Shown piece after piece: positions 1 through 9,561 of a stretch of DNA of 23,692 bases. The notes beneath the pieces were generated by a model that worked only from the letters and a program-made list of their open reading frames with translations, was not told where the DNA came from and ran no database searches. The first letter of the stretch is position 1; each line of letters starts with the position of its first letter. Location of the stretch: positions 1 to 23,692 of the forward strand of contig JAUYBT010000009.1 in NCBI GenBank assembly GCA_030692905.1, read 5' to 3'. Origin of the DNA: Bacteroidales bacterium. GTDB lineage: Bacteria > Bacteroidota > Bacteroidia > Bacteroidales > VadinHA17. The position numbers were made by a program, and so were the translations under genes.

Positions 1-2
1 GT

Positions 3-509
3 AATTACAGAATAACACAGATCCAAGCAGTACTTTTATCTCAACAGTTAAAGCGCCTTGAAGAACAAACTCAGTTGCGAAATAAAAACGGGGTTTACCT
101 CAATTCGCTGCTTGAAAAAATTGAAGGTATTTCACCCCTTACACGTGGACATGGAGAGACTCTGCATACCTACCATTTGTTTATCTTCAGGTACGACAAA
201 TCGAAATTTAGTAACCTGCCAAAAGTCGAATTTGCCAATATGCTGGCAGCCGAAGGAGTTCCTTCCTTTATGGGCTATCCGGAACCCCTGTATAAGCAGC
301 CGGTATTTCAGAAAAAGAATATTTTCTGCTATGCAATTCCCGAATATGTTGATTACACGAATGTGTGCTGCCCGGTTACTGAAAAGGCCTGTTATGAAGA
401 AGCCGTCTGGATCCTGCAGCATGCCATGCTTGGAACAAAAGAAGATATGGAGAAATTTGCTGAAGGGATTCTCAAAATACAGCGAATTGTTTGCAATCAT
501 TTAACCTAA
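3..509 (+). CDS. DegT/DnrJ/EryC1/StrS family aminotransferase, C-terminal part (5' end outside window)
   Basis: The reading frame is open from the left edge, so only the last 168 codons are visible. It begins with NYRITQIQAVLLSQQLKRLE, which matches the NYRM-x-E-x-QAA-x-L-x-QL-x-RLE block of PLP-dependent DegT/DnrJ/EryC1/StrS sugar aminotransferases. It ends with a segment rich in cysteine and Glu/Lys (PVTEKACYEEAVWILQ, then GTKEDMEKFAEGILKI), which matches the usual C-terminus. The PLP-lysine lies upstream and cannot be checked. Family members aminate keto-sugars or keto-inositols in the cytoplasm; the substrate here is unknown. The next gene starts 12 bases downstream on the same strand, so it is probably the upstream member of the same operon. 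A TTG at 75 is an internal codon, not a start. Confidence 0.85.
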   Translation, partial: NYRITQIQAVLLSQQLKRLEEQTQLRNKNGVYLNSLLEKIEGISPLTRGHGETLHTYHLFIFRYDKSKFSNLPKVEFANMLAAEGVPSFMGYPEPLYKQPVFQKKNIFCYAIPEYVDYTNVCCPVTEKACYEEAVWILQHAMLGTKEDMEKFAEGILKIQRIVCNHLT

Positions 510-521
510 CAGATAAAATCT

Positions 522-1643
522 ATGAATCACGGGACCCTTAATGAAAACAGCAGGCGATTGATTTCGCTGGATGCTTTTCGTGGAATTACAATAGCAGCAA
601 TGCTTTTAGTGAATTTCCCCGGTAATGGGGGACATGTTTATGCACCCCTTAAGCATACTCACTGGAATGGAATAACACCCACGGATTTGATTGCTCCATT
701 CTTTTTATTTATTGTGGGTGTTGCCATTGCTTTTGCCTATACAAAAAGGCTGGATGCCGGCATGAGTTCTTCAAAGATGTACCCCAGACTTATTGGCAGG
801 TCTCTGAAGATATTCGCGGTTGGAATGTTCTTAAATATTTTAGGATTAATCCCTGATTTTAATTTTGCAGATATTCGCTACACCGGCACATTGCACAGGA
901 TCGCCATCGTATTCCTGGTTTGCGGTTTCCTTTTCCTGAATACACGTTGGAAAACGCAAGCCATCATAGGAGCTGTGGTCCTAATCGTTTACTGGCTTGC
1001 AATGACTCTTATTCCTACCCCGGGCTATGGCAAAGTAATGTTAGAACCTGGAATAAATCTGGCGGCTTGGATTGATAGTAAATTTCTGCCTGGTAAAATG
1101 TGGCAGGGAAACTGGGATCCGGAAGGAATATTAAGCACATTCCCTTCCATTGTTACAGGTATCACAGGTATGTTGGCCGGAACATTATTATTGAAAGTAA
1201 AATCACAGGAATACAAGGTGATCTATCTGTTTACCACCGGATTTATAGCAACCATCGTTGGGGTAGTCTGGAACTGGATTTTCCCGTTAAATGAAAATCT
1301 ATGGACCAGCTCTTTTGTCCTGTTTACATCAGGAATGGCTTGTATGACGCTTGCAGCTTCAATCTTTCTGGTTGATATTCTTCAATATAAGAAATCTGCG
1401 CAATTTGGCGTGATATATGGATCCAACGCAATAACCATTTATGTTCTGGCTGATATTTTCGCGCTGCTGTTTTATGGGCTTAAAATTGCAGGAAGCAGTT
1501 TAAATGAACATTTCTGTAATTTTTTCACATCCATTGTTGACGCGCCTAAATTCGTGAGCATGGTCTATGCGCTGATGTATGTAGGTGTGTTGTTTATTCC
1601 TGCCTACATCCTGCATAAGAAAAATATTTTTATCAAATTGTAA
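522..1643 (+). CDS. HGSNAT-like transmembrane acyltransferase (DUF5009 / heparan-alpha-glucosaminide N-acetyltransferase type)
   Basis: This 373-residue polytopic membrane protein opens with RLISLDAFRGITIAAMLLVN, the N-terminal signature of the HGSNAT/YeiB-like acyltransferases. It continues with LKHTHWNG-x-TPTDLIAPFFLFIVG. In human HGSNAT the catalytic histidine sits in an equivalent KH-x-x-WNG motif; the counterpart here is His45. About ten hydrophobic segments follow to the C-terminus. The family uses cytoplasmic acetyl-CoA to acetylate a sugar amine on the far side of the membrane; in Bacteroidota, homologues commonly sit in glycan-use loci but their substrates are mostly untested. The stop is followed 22 bases later by the sugar permease start, so the two are probably cotranscribed. 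The family call is firm; the sugar acceptor is not inferable. Confidence 0.85.
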   Translation: MNHGTLNENSRRLISLDAFRGITIAAMLLVNFPGNGGHVYAPLKHTHWNGITPTDLIAPFFLFIVGVAIAFAYTKRLDAGMSSSKMYPRLIGRSLKIFAVGMFLNILGLIPDFNFADIRYTGTLHRIAIVFLVCGFLFLNTRWKTQAIIGAVVLIVYWLAMTLIPTPGYGKVMLEPGINLAAWIDSKFLPGKMWQGNWDPEGILSTFPSIVTGITGMLAGTLLLKVKSQEYKVIYLFTTGFIATIVGVVWNWIFPLNENLWTSSFVLFTSGMACMTLAASIFLVDILQYKKSAQFGVIYGSNAITIYVLADIFALLFYGLKIAGSSLNEHFCNFFTSIVDAPKFVSMVYALMYVGVLFIPAYILHKKNIFIKL

Positions 1644-1665
1644 TTGCACATTTAAGTTCCCTTTT

Positions 1666-2982
1666 ATGAACTCACCCACTGCAACCAATAAGAATGGATA
1701 TATTTTATCGATCAGCATTATTGGGGCATTATTTTTCATTTTCGGCTTTGTAACGTGGCTCAACGGGATATTAATTCCATACCTCCAGATTTCCTGCGAG
1801 CTGACTAACTTTCAGGCAGTATTTGTAGCCTTTGCATTTTACATTTCCTATGCATTAATGGCATTGCCATCTTCATGGATTCTGGTGAAAACCGGATTCA
1901 AGTCGGGCATTATGCTGGGCCTGATAATTATGGCTGTGGGAACCCTGATCTTTGTTCCTGCTGCCTTGCTCCGAACCTTTCCGATTTTTCTGATAGGATT
2001 GTTTGTTATGGGAACCGGGCTGGCGATTCTACAAACCGCTGTAAATCCATACATTACGATTCTCGGACGGAGAGAGACTGCGGCGGTGCGTTTCAGTATC
2101 ATGGGAATCTGCAATAATCTGGCCGGCGCCATCGGCCCTCTGATTCTCGCTTATTACATTCTGAACGATGGTGATGCTTTTGTTGCCAATCTTAAATCAA
2201 TGGAACAATCAGCGCAGACTATAGCGCTTGATGGTCTGGCCCGTCGGGTTATCGGACCCTACATAGTTATGACATTGATTCTTTTAGCATTGGGAATTTT
2301 TGTAAAGTTCTCCCCATTGCCTGAGATTGATGAAGAGAAGGATGAGGCTGCTGATCATAAACCGGATACAAGGACCAGTATTTTCCAATATCCACATCTG
2401 ATTCTTGGCGTGGTTGCCTTGTTTTTTTATGTTGGTGCCGAAGTAATAGCTGGAAATACAATTGTTGGTTATGGTCTTTCACTGGGAGTACCCATTGATT
2501 CGGCCAAATCCTATACAACCATGGTTATGATAACCATGCTGATTGGTTACGTTCTAGGAATACTGTTGATTCCTAAAGTGGTTTCCTATCACACCGTTCT
2601 TATTGTTTCGGCCGTGTTGGGAATGGTATTTACTATCTCAGCCATGATGGTCCCGGTATCATTAACAATAACGCTGCCGCTGGTTAATATTCAGTTACCC
2701 TTAACCATTTTATTTGTTGCTCTTCTCGGGCTGTCGAATTCACTGATCTGGCCCGCCATCTGGCCTCTTGCCATTCACAACCTCGGTCGTTTCTTAAAAT
2801 TAGGTTCAGCTTTAATGATTATGGCTATTGCAGGGGGAGCCATACTTCCATTGCTCTGGGGGTATTTGTCCGACATCTGGTCAGCACACCATGCCTATTG
2901 GATGCTCGTTCCAACCTACCTGGTAATTCTTTACTATTCACTCTACGGGTACAACGTTCGATACTGGAAAAAAACTAACTGA
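1666..2982 (+). CDS. FucP/GluP-type MFS sugar permease
   Basis: This is a 438-residue, roughly 12-helix major facilitator protein of the L-fucose/glucose-galactose permease group. Helix 1 carries FFIFGFVTWLNGILIPYLQ, and the segment GLAILQTAVNPYITILG is the typical GLA-x-LQTA-x-NPY motif of this group. A hydrophilic central loop around residues 215-245 (Glu/Asp/Lys-rich) separates the two six-helix halves. The ATG at 1666 is chosen because it lies just after the upstream stop; an in-frame codon at 1585 would overlap the acyltransferase and add a sequence unlike the family. It likely imports a monosaccharide released by the GH3/GH92 enzymes across the inner membrane by proton symport. Which sugar (fucose, glucose, galactose, mannose or N-acetylglucosamine) cannot be decided from sequence alone. 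Confidence 0.88.
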   Translation: MNSPTATNKNGYILSISIIGALFFIFGFVTWLNGILIPYLQISCELTNFQAVFVAFAFYISYALMALPSSWILVKTGFKSGIMLGLIIMAVGTLIFVPAALLRTFPIFLIGLFVMGTGLAILQTAVNPYITILGRRETAAVRFSIMGICNNLAGAIGPLILAYYILNDGDAFVANLKSMEQSAQTIALDGLARRVIGPYIVMTLILLALGIFVKFSPLPEIDEEKDEAADHKPDTRTSIFQYPHLILGVVALFFYVGAEVIAGNTIVGYGLSLGVPIDSAKSYTTMVMITMLIGYVLGILLIPKVVSYHTVLIVSAVLGMVFTISAMMVPVSLTITLPLVNIQLPLTILFVALLGLSNSLIWPAIWPLAIHNLGRFLKLGSALMIMAIAGGAILPLLWGYLSDIWSAHHAYWMLVPTYLVILYYSLYGYNVRYWKKTN

Positions 2983-2983
2983 T

Positions 2984-4375
2984 ATGATCAAAAAAGAGGG
3001 ATATTCTTCCTGGCTTTTTATTGTGTTCCCTTCCATTACCATGTTGCTCGGATGGGGTTTGAGGGGACACATTGGCGGTGGCCCTTTTGGCGCCATGATT
3101 CCGGGTGCGCTGGTTGCTCTAAGTTTATCTATGTTATTGGAACTTCCTGCCGGAATGGCTTCCGTGTTTGTGGTTTTTGGTGTTGTTGGCATTGGGTTGG
3201 GAGGTGAAATGACTTACGGTCAAACGCTTGGTTTTTTAAAAAATGCGGATACCCAGTGGTGGGGAACCCTCGGAATAACTGTGAAAGGTGCGATCTGGGG
3301 TTTGCTTGGAGGAATTGTTTTAGGAATGGGATTGATTTACAACCGCTTACCGAAGAAGACAATAATTATAGGTTTTTTATTGCTGCTAGCTGGAATGTTG
3401 ATCGGCTTTAAACTCATCAACCAGCCAATGGTTATCTATTTCTCCGATCACGCCAATCCACGTTCGGAATCGTGGGGCGCTCTCCTTGTCGGTGCAATTA
3501 CTCTTCTGATTTTTCTTAAAAGTAAAATTGAAACTTCAGGTTTTAAAATCATTTTCCGCTTTGCATGTTGGGGATTAATAGGCGGTGGATTAGGTTTCGG
3601 GCTTGGCGGCTTTTGGATGGTACTGGGTAGCCATTTGCCAAATGATGTTATTTTTCAAAGCTGGTGGAAAGCAATGGAATTTACTTTCGGTATGTTGCTT
3701 GGAGGAGCCCTGGGATATGCAGCGTGGCTCAGCAGGAGGGAAATTGTCACTGAAAAGGAAGATATTACTGCGGAAACAGTCTCAACTTCCAAAACGGTCT
3801 TGAAGGAATTTACTGTTATGCTTATAGTAGGCCTTTTGATATTTTGGTTTTTTTCCTTATGGTTAGATCCTATAATAGAGACAGGCAAAGGGTCTAAGGG
3901 CTTCTCTATGGTAGGATTAAGAGATATTTCAATACTCCTGTCCAATTTCGCTTTCTTTGGACTAATCATCATCATTGCAGTGATGCATTTCCCGACTGTT
4001 GCCTGGCAAATGGCGATTACCTTAACTTTTTGTCATACAGCAATCGACCTGATCCGCGATTTTTACCCTGACATTACAGCCAACTCTCCATTTACTGCCC
4101 GGTTTGCCCTGATTTTTTTAATGACATTAGTTGTCGCTGTGTTGACAGCTTATTTTCAACGGAGGAAAAATATGTTGTATAACATGTTTCTGCTTCTGGT
4201 TTGGTCAACAGTCGTTGTTTCTTTTTTAAGATTAGCAATTAATCCCGAAAATTTAAATGTATCAGGTTTGTCTTTTTGCAAAATTGTGTGTGGAAAGTTT
4301 ATTGTGGATATTATATTCGTGGTTTCTGCTTTTATTGTTTCATGGATTTCAATTCAGAAAATCAGAAAACCTTAA
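2984..4375 (+). CDS. Glycine-rich polytopic membrane protein of unknown function
   Basis: I do not recognise this family with confidence. The 463-residue product has about 11-12 hydrophobic helices. It starts with a short basic N-terminus and a conserved-looking glycine-rich stretch (GWGLRGHIGGGPFGAMIPGA). A second glycine-rich motif (GLIGGGLGFGLGGFW) comes in the middle, and a hydrophilic loop near residues 245-270 (TEKEDITAETVSTSK) divides it in two. The start follows the permease stop by a single base, so the pair is almost certainly translationally coupled. The repeated Gly-rich helix pattern in both halves could reflect an internal duplication, as in transporters or channels. A role in moving a sugar or an acetylated intermediate alongside the acyltransferase and permease is plausible but is only context-based inference. 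Confidence 0.75.
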   Translation: MIKKEGYSSWLFIVFPSITMLLGWGLRGHIGGGPFGAMIPGALVALSLSMLLELPAGMASVFVVFGVVGIGLGGEMTYGQTLGFLKNADTQWWGTLGITVKGAIWGLLGGIVLGMGLIYNRLPKKTIIIGFLLLLAGMLIGFKLINQPMVIYFSDHANPRSESWGALLVGAITLLIFLKSKIETSGFKIIFRFACWGLIGGGLGFGLGGFWMVLGSHLPNDVIFQSWWKAMEFTFGMLLGGALGYAAWLSRREIVTEKEDITAETVSTSKTVLKEFTVMLIVGLLIFWFFSLWLDPIIETGKGSKGFSMVGLRDISILLSNFAFFGLIIIIAVMHFPTVAWQMAITLTFCHTAIDLIRDFYPDITANSPFTARFALIFLMTLVVAVLTAYFQRRKNMLYNMFLLLVWSTVVVSFLRLAINPENLNVSGLSFCKIVCGKFIVDIIFVVSAFIVSWISIQKIRKP

Positions 4376-4415
4376 AGGTGAATCCGAAAAAATAATTAAA
4401 CCTTAAAATAATTAA

Positions 4416-6791
4416 ATGAAAGGAAAAAATCTTTTAATTGGAGGGCTGTTCCTGATTACAGCACAATTAGTATTGCAATCCTGCTCAGGCAGCAATCAAC
4501 TACCTCAATTGGGCAAGGACAAAATTGAAACGGTTATCGCGGCCATGACCCTCGAAGAAAAAATTGGCATAACCGTGGGCGATGGGAAATTTTTGCCGGC
4601 CACTGATCCCAAAACAATAGAACAAGGGTTAGGCATTATTATCGCTAACCAAAATTCAAAAATGGTAGTACCGCGGCTTTCCATTATGACTTCTGACCTT
4701 ACAGATGGACCATCAGGTGTGAACAGAGACCCTCGTCCTGCAGGAGCTACGGATTACTCGTACACTACGGCTTTTCCTACCTCAACATGTCTGGCTGCAA
4801 CATGGAATACGGAGATGCTGGAGATAGTGGGGAAAGCTTTTGGCAATGAGGTGTTAGAGTACGAATATGATGTTGTACTTATGCCGGCACTAAATCTACA
4901 TCGTAACCCGAAGTGCGGTCGAAATTTTGAGTACTATTCCGAAGATCCCTTGCTTTCCGGGAAATTATCTGCATCAATCATCCGTGGTCTGCAATCTAAT
5001 GGGATTGGAGCCACATTAAAACACTTTTTGGCGAATAATCAGGAGACGAACAGAAGAATATATAATGCAGTCATCAGCCAAAGGGCTTTGCGCGAGATTT
5101 ACCTGCATGGGTTTGAAATCGCAGTTAAAGAAGGTAAACCTAAAGCAATAATGACTTCATATAATAAAGTAAACGGCTACTATACAGCAGAAACACCAGA
5201 ACTGTTAAATGATATTGTTCGTCAGGAGTGGGGATTTAAGGGACTGTTTATGACCGATTTTGACGGATATGGAAGTGCTGTTGCAAAGGTAAGGGCAGGC
5301 AATAATATGCTGATGAGTGGCAGTAAGGAGGAGTATAACGAACTAATGGCTGCACTCAAAGACAAAACTCTTGACGAAAGTACACTCAGCAATAACTTAG
5401 TTTACAATATGCAGCTTAAGCTAAATTCGCCATGGGCTAAGGGCTATATCCCATCGCTGAAGCCCGATTTGGAGGCTCACGCAAAGATTGCCAGAGAGGC
5501 AGGATCGGAGGGAATGGTGCTGCTTAAAAATGAAAATAAAGCCCTTCCATTTAATGGGGTGAAAACGGTGGCCGTATTTGGTAAAATTTCATACTACCTG
5601 ATTGAGGCTGGAACGGGCAGCGGGGGTATCAGAAGTAACAAGTATGCTATATCTGTAAACGAAGGACTCAAAGCTTCCGGATTCCACGTTTTGAAAGACC
5701 TGGAGGACGCTTATTCGGCTTTTAATGAAAGTACTATAGAAAATAACCTTGTGCCGGATTTCTTCAATAATCCCAAAATGCTTGCCGATAACGGCATTAA
5801 AGATGGTAAAGCGCCTGCGCACTTCAATAAAAGACTAATACCTTTTCATGATGAAATGATGATGACAAAAGAAAGTATTGAAAAACAAGTGCCCAATTCC
5901 GATATTGCCGTTATTACACTTGGTCGTAGTGGTGGCGAAAACTATGAAAATGGCTATATTCCTACTTCTCAGATAGAACTTGACCTCGTGCGCAATGTGT
6001 GCGAGGCTTACCATGCTGCTGGGAAAAAGGTGGTGGTGGTACTCAATGTCGGGGGTGTCTGCGAAACAGCGAGCTGGAGAAATTATCCCGATGCAATTCT
6101 TTTGGCATGGCAGCCCGGACAAGAGGGTGGATATGTAGTTGCTGATGTATTAAAAGGTGCAGTTAACCCCTCAGGAAAGCTGCCTACGTCTTTTCCTGTA
6201 AAGTATGAAGACGTACCATCAGCGGGTACGTTCCCTGGAGAGCCAGCGGAAAACCCGGTCAACTCGTTCTATAAGGAGGGTATTTATGTAGGTTATCGCT
6301 ACTACGATACCTTTAACGTACCTACTGCCTACGAGTTTGGCTATGGGATGTCGTACTCGACCTTCGACTATTCCGACCTGACGGCGAGCAGCACCAGTTT
6401 CTCCACCAAAATGATAATTACCGTAATAGTGAAGAACACCGGAACGGTGTCCGGTAAAGAGGTTGTTCAACTATACCTTGCAGCCCCCACTTCGAAGATT
6501 GAAAAACCAGTCCAGGAACTAAAAGGATTTGCAAAAACACAGCTGCTACAGCCTGGAGAGAGCCAGCAACTATCTTTTAAACTGGATGCACGTTCCCTTG
6601 CTTCCTTCTGGAGCGGAATCAGTGCATGGGTGGCAGATAAGGGCGATTACGAAGTGCGTATCGGTGCATCATCTAAAGATATCCGCCTTAAATCCTCGTT
6701 TAATTTGCCCAAAGATATAATTGTAGAAAAAGTACATGACGTGATGTACCCCAACTTTGCAATGAAAGAGCTGAGCCAGTTTAATAAATAG
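4416..6791 (+). CDS. GH3 family beta-glycosidase, lipoprotein
   Basis: This is a 791-residue glycoside hydrolase family 3 enzyme with a lipoprotein signal peptide: hydrophobic residues 6-20, then lipobox L-Q-S-C with Cys23. The N-terminal TIM-barrel carries MTLEEKIG, KHFLANNQETNRR and SYNKVNG. The nucleophile motif GLFMTDFDG places the catalytic aspartate at Asp281 (the usual form is SDW). The second alpha/beta domain has MVLLKNENKALPF and GRSGGENYENG, where Glu508 is the likely acid/base. A C-terminal fibronectin-III-like domain (GKEVVQLYL-x-APTSKIEKPVQELKGF) ends the protein. Family members cleave terminal beta-glucose, beta-xylose, alpha-arabinose or GlcNAc residues; here TDF instead of SDW/SDC leaves the specificity open. 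It probably sits on an outer or periplasmic membrane face. The next GH3 starts 6 bases downstream. Confidence 0.92.
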   Translation: MKGKNLLIGGLFLITAQLVLQSCSGSNQLPQLGKDKIETVIAAMTLEEKIGITVGDGKFLPATDPKTIEQGLGIIIANQNSKMVVPRLSIMTSDLTDGPSGVNRDPRPAGATDYSYTTAFPTSTCLAATWNTEMLEIVGKAFGNEVLEYEYDVVLMPALNLHRNPKCGRNFEYYSEDPLLSGKLSASIIRGLQSNGIGATLKHFLANNQETNRRIYNAVISQRALREIYLHGFEIAVKEGKPKAIMTSYNKVNGYYTAETPELLNDIVRQEWGFKGLFMTDFDGYGSAVAKVRAGNNMLMSGSKEEYNELMAALKDKTLDESTLSNNLVYNMQLKLNSPWAKGYIPSLKPDLEAHAKIAREAGSEGMVLLKNENKALPFNGVKTVAVFGKISYYLIEAGTGSGGIRSNKYAISVNEGLKASGFHVLKDLEDAYSAFNESTIENNLVPDFFNNPKMLADNGIKDGKAPAHFNKRLIPFHDEMMMTKESIEKQVPNSDIAVITLGRSGGENYENGYIPTSQIELDLVRNVCEAYHAAGKKVVVVLNVGGVCETASWRNYPDAILLAWQPGQEGGYVVADVLKGAVNPSGKLPTSFPVKYEDVPSAGTFPGEPAENPVNSFYKEGIYVGYRYYDTFNVPTAYEFGYGMSYSTFDYSDLTASSTSFSTKMIITVIVKNTGTVSGKEVVQLYLAAPTSKIEKPVQELKGFAKTQLLQPGESQQLSFKLDARSLASFWSGISAWVADKGDYEVRIGASSKDIRLKSSFNLPKDIIVEKVHDVMYPNFAMKELSQFNK

Positions 6792-6797
6792 TAACAC

Positions 6798-9389
6798 ATG
6801 GGAATTAAATTTTTGATATTGATTCTATTGTTTTTTTTCTTTCAGAGTGTTTCGGTGTTTGCTCAGAAGACTGAAGAAAAACCTCTTTACATGGATTACA
6901 CGAAACCATTTAAAGTACGTGTAGATGATTTGCTTTCACGAATGACTTTGGAAGAGAAATTGTCTCAGATGATGACGCGTACCCCAACTGAACTGACACG
7001 CTTTGGAATCCCTGGATATCAATGGGGTGGGGAGGCTGGTCATTGTGTCATCGCCCGTTCAGGTGATGTGGCCACAATATTCCCGCAAGCCATTGCACAG
7101 GCCGCCACCTGGAATAAAAAGACCGTTTACGAAGTTGCAAATGCAATGTCGGATGAATCGAGGGCGCGGGTTCACGCGGGAATACCAAAAACCGGCCTTA
7201 CTTTCTGGGCTCCTGTTGTAGAAATGGCCCGCGATCCGCGTTGGGGAAGGACAGAGGAATGCTATGGTGAAGATCCGTGTTTAACTGCTCAGTTGAGCCT
7301 TGCCTTTGTAAAGGGACTTCAGGGCAATCATCCCAAGTATTTGAAAACCATTGCGGCACCAAAACATTTTGCGGCGAATAACGAAGAATGGAACCGGCAT
7401 AACGGTTCTTCCGAGGTTGACGAACAACTATTGCGCGAATATTACCTTCGTCCCTATCAGGTTCTGGTTGAAGAAGGTAAAATGGAGTCAATAATGGCCG
7501 CATATAACAGGCTGAATGGTGTTCCTTGTGCTGGCAATAAGCAACTTTTGACTGATATTCTGCGTAATGAGTGGGGCTTTGACGGGACTATTGTTTCCGA
7601 TTGTAATGGTATTAAAGATTTGTATGAAGGCCATAAATATGTCGCCAATGTTCAGGAAGCGATTGCACTGGCATTAAATTCCGGGCTTGATTTAGAATGT
7701 GGTGATTGTTTTAAAGCATCCCTGGCAGCGGTTGTTGATAAAGGTTTGGTTTCTGAAGCTACGATTGATACAGCTGTACATCGGATTCTTCTCTCTCGTT
7801 TTCGTTTAGGATTATACGATCCGGCTGAAATGGTCCCATATACGAAGATTCCTCATTCAGTTGTTGATGGCCCGGAAAATCGTGAGCTTGCGAGGAATTC
7901 TGCACATGAGGCCATCGTGTTGTTAAAAAATGAGGGCAATCTTTTGCCATTGGATAAAAATAAGGTCAAATCAGTTGCTGTAATTGGCCCCAATGCAGCT
8001 GTTTGTCAAATGGGCGGTTACACAGGGGCTTATTCCAAAGCAGTCTCTCCGCTCGAAGGGATTATTAACAAGCTCGATAGCTCAAAAGTCCATTATATTA
8101 AAGGTACGGATATTAAAATTTCACTGCCGGTTATACCAACTGAGTACCTGGTTCCTACTGATTCCAGGTCTGGAGAACATGGTTTACGGGGAGAATACTT
8201 CAACAATACAGATTATTCAGATGATCCTGTTTTGGTGCGAATTGATCCGATAATTGATTTTAATTTTGGCAGAGGGGCCCCTGATCCTGCAATTCCTGTT
8301 GATTATTATTCTGTGAGATGGACAGGCCGGTTTATTGCACCGGTTTCAGGCACATATTTTATTGGTGGGGATTTTGACGATGCTATTCGACTTTATTTCG
8401 ATGGCAAAAAGATTATCGACAAAACGAATAACAGAAACCGGTCATCTGATGCTGTGAAAATTGAAATAGAGTCTGGAAAACAATATGACCTGCGAATTGA
8501 ATATACCGAACAATGGTATAATGCTGCAGTCAAACTATGGGGTGCACCTCAAAATTCCGATAAATTCAGAGAGGCAGTAGAGGCTGCCCGAAATGCGGAT
8601 GTGGCTATTGTGGTTTTAGGGACTGATGAGAGCGTTGAAAAAGAAGGCGTTGACCGTTCAGACCTAGAATTACCTGGTGATCAGGAAGATTTGGTTAAGG
8701 CAGTGTATAAAGCCAATCCTAAAACTATCGTGGTTTTACAGAATGGAAGTGCGTTATCTGTTAACTGGCTGAAGGAGAATGTCCCTGCAATTCTTGAAAC
8801 ATGGTACAATGGTGAAGAAGCAGGCAATGCCCTTGCCGATGTAATCTTCGGAGATTTTAATCCCGGAGGAAGGTTACCACTAACGTTCTATAAATCAGTT
8901 GAAAAATTTCCCTCAATAAGCGATTATGATATCCGAAAAGGGCGGACTTACATGTATGGAAATAGCGTTAGTGACAAATCACAAATTAGTGAGGTATTAT
9001 ATCCTTTCGGGTATGGGCTCAGTTATACTCAATTTACATATGGAAAATTGCAGGTTACATCCAAAAAAATTGACGCGGCAGGAAATATAACTGTAAAAAT
9101 TGCCGTGAAAAATGTTGGTGACCGCTTTGGAGATGAAGTAGTACAACTTTATGTAAGGGAGGAAAAATCCAGTGTTCGCAGACCTGAAAAACAACTGGTT
9201 GGCTTTGAGAGAATCTCGCTGAAGTCCAATGAAAGTAAAACGGTTGAGTTTGTTTTTCCGACTAAAGATTTGGCTTTTTGGGATGTACACAAAAAATCTT
9301 TTGTCGTCGAACCGGGGGTATTTACGATAATGGCCGGTAGTTCTTCTGCGGATATAAAATCCACTAAACAGTTTAAAGTAATCAAGTAG
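6798..9389 (+). CDS. GH3 family beta-glycosidase with inserted PA14 domain, secreted
   Basis: This is an 863-residue GH3 enzyme with a classical signal peptide, probably cut after VFA (residue 22). The barrel contains RMTLEEKLSQMM, KHFAANNEEWNRH and AYNRLNG. The nucleophile motif is VSDCNGI with Asp268, the form usual in xylosidase/glucosidase-type GH3. A PA14 domain (about residues 461-583, LRGEYFNN to KLWGAP) is inserted in the second domain, a known arrangement that shapes the active site of some beta-glucosidases. The acid/base is probably Glu616 in EKEGVDR. A fibronectin-III-like domain (DEVVQLYVREEKSSVRRPEKQL) closes the protein. It differs strongly from the upstream GH3 (lipoprotein, no PA14), so the two are not recent duplicates and may act in turn on different linkages. 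A 172-base gap follows before the broken GH92 gene. Confidence 0.93.
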   Translation: MGIKFLILILLFFFFQSVSVFAQKTEEKPLYMDYTKPFKVRVDDLLSRMTLEEKLSQMMTRTPTELTRFGIPGYQWGGEAGHCVIARSGDVATIFPQAIAQAATWNKKTVYEVANAMSDESRARVHAGIPKTGLTFWAPVVEMARDPRWGRTEECYGEDPCLTAQLSLAFVKGLQGNHPKYLKTIAAPKHFAANNEEWNRHNGSSEVDEQLLREYYLRPYQVLVEEGKMESIMAAYNRLNGVPCAGNKQLLTDILRNEWGFDGTIVSDCNGIKDLYEGHKYVANVQEAIALALNSGLDLECGDCFKASLAAVVDKGLVSEATIDTAVHRILLSRFRLGLYDPAEMVPYTKIPHSVVDGPENRELARNSAHEAIVLLKNEGNLLPLDKNKVKSVAVIGPNAAVCQMGGYTGAYSKAVSPLEGIINKLDSSKVHYIKGTDIKISLPVIPTEYLVPTDSRSGEHGLRGEYFNNTDYSDDPVLVRIDPIIDFNFGRGAPDPAIPVDYYSVRWTGRFIAPVSGTYFIGGDFDDAIRLYFDGKKIIDKTNNRNRSSDAVKIEIESGKQYDLRIEYTEQWYNAAVKLWGAPQNSDKFREAVEAARNADVAIVVLGTDESVEKEGVDRSDLELPGDQEDLVKAVYKANPKTIVVLQNGSALSVNWLKENVPAILETWYNGEEAGNALADVIFGDFNPGGRLPLTFYKSVEKFPSISDYDIRKGRTYMYGNSVSDKSQISEVLYPFGYGLSYTQFTYGKLQVTSKKIDAAGNITVKIAVKNVGDRFGDEVVQLYVREEKSSVRRPEKQLVGFERISLKSNESKTVEFVFPTKDLAFWDVHKKSFVVEPGVFTIMAGSSSADIKSTKQFKVIK

Positions 9390-9561
9390 TTGTGCCACTG
9401 TGAAATATGAGTCGTTTTCAGACAGAGCCAATCTAAAACTAATAATTGATGTTGATGGTAATGATCAGAATTTTCAGCCAAATATGTATCGACAGTGAAG
9501 TGATAGATTCGTTAAGGATAAAATTAAGTTGTTTTGACAATCTTTTATAAACCAATTGACC

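Noticed and set aside
1585..1665. An N-terminal extension of the sugar permease to 1585.
   Set aside because: It would overlap the acyltransferase by about 59 bases and adds sequence not typical of FucP-type permeases.
8997..9431. A 144-codon minus-strand open frame inside the second GH3 gene.
   Set aside because: It lies opposite the fibronectin-III-like end of a well-supported GH3 gene, has no recognisable motifs and shares its bases with another overlapping frame; it is a coding shadow.
9396..9497. CACTGT (9396) and ACAGTG (9492) as an inverted repeat in the gap before the broken GH92 gene.
   Set aside because: Six bases at about 90-bp spacing are expected by chance, and no further pairing or U-tract supports a terminator or element. 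I see no good promoter in 9390-9561 either.
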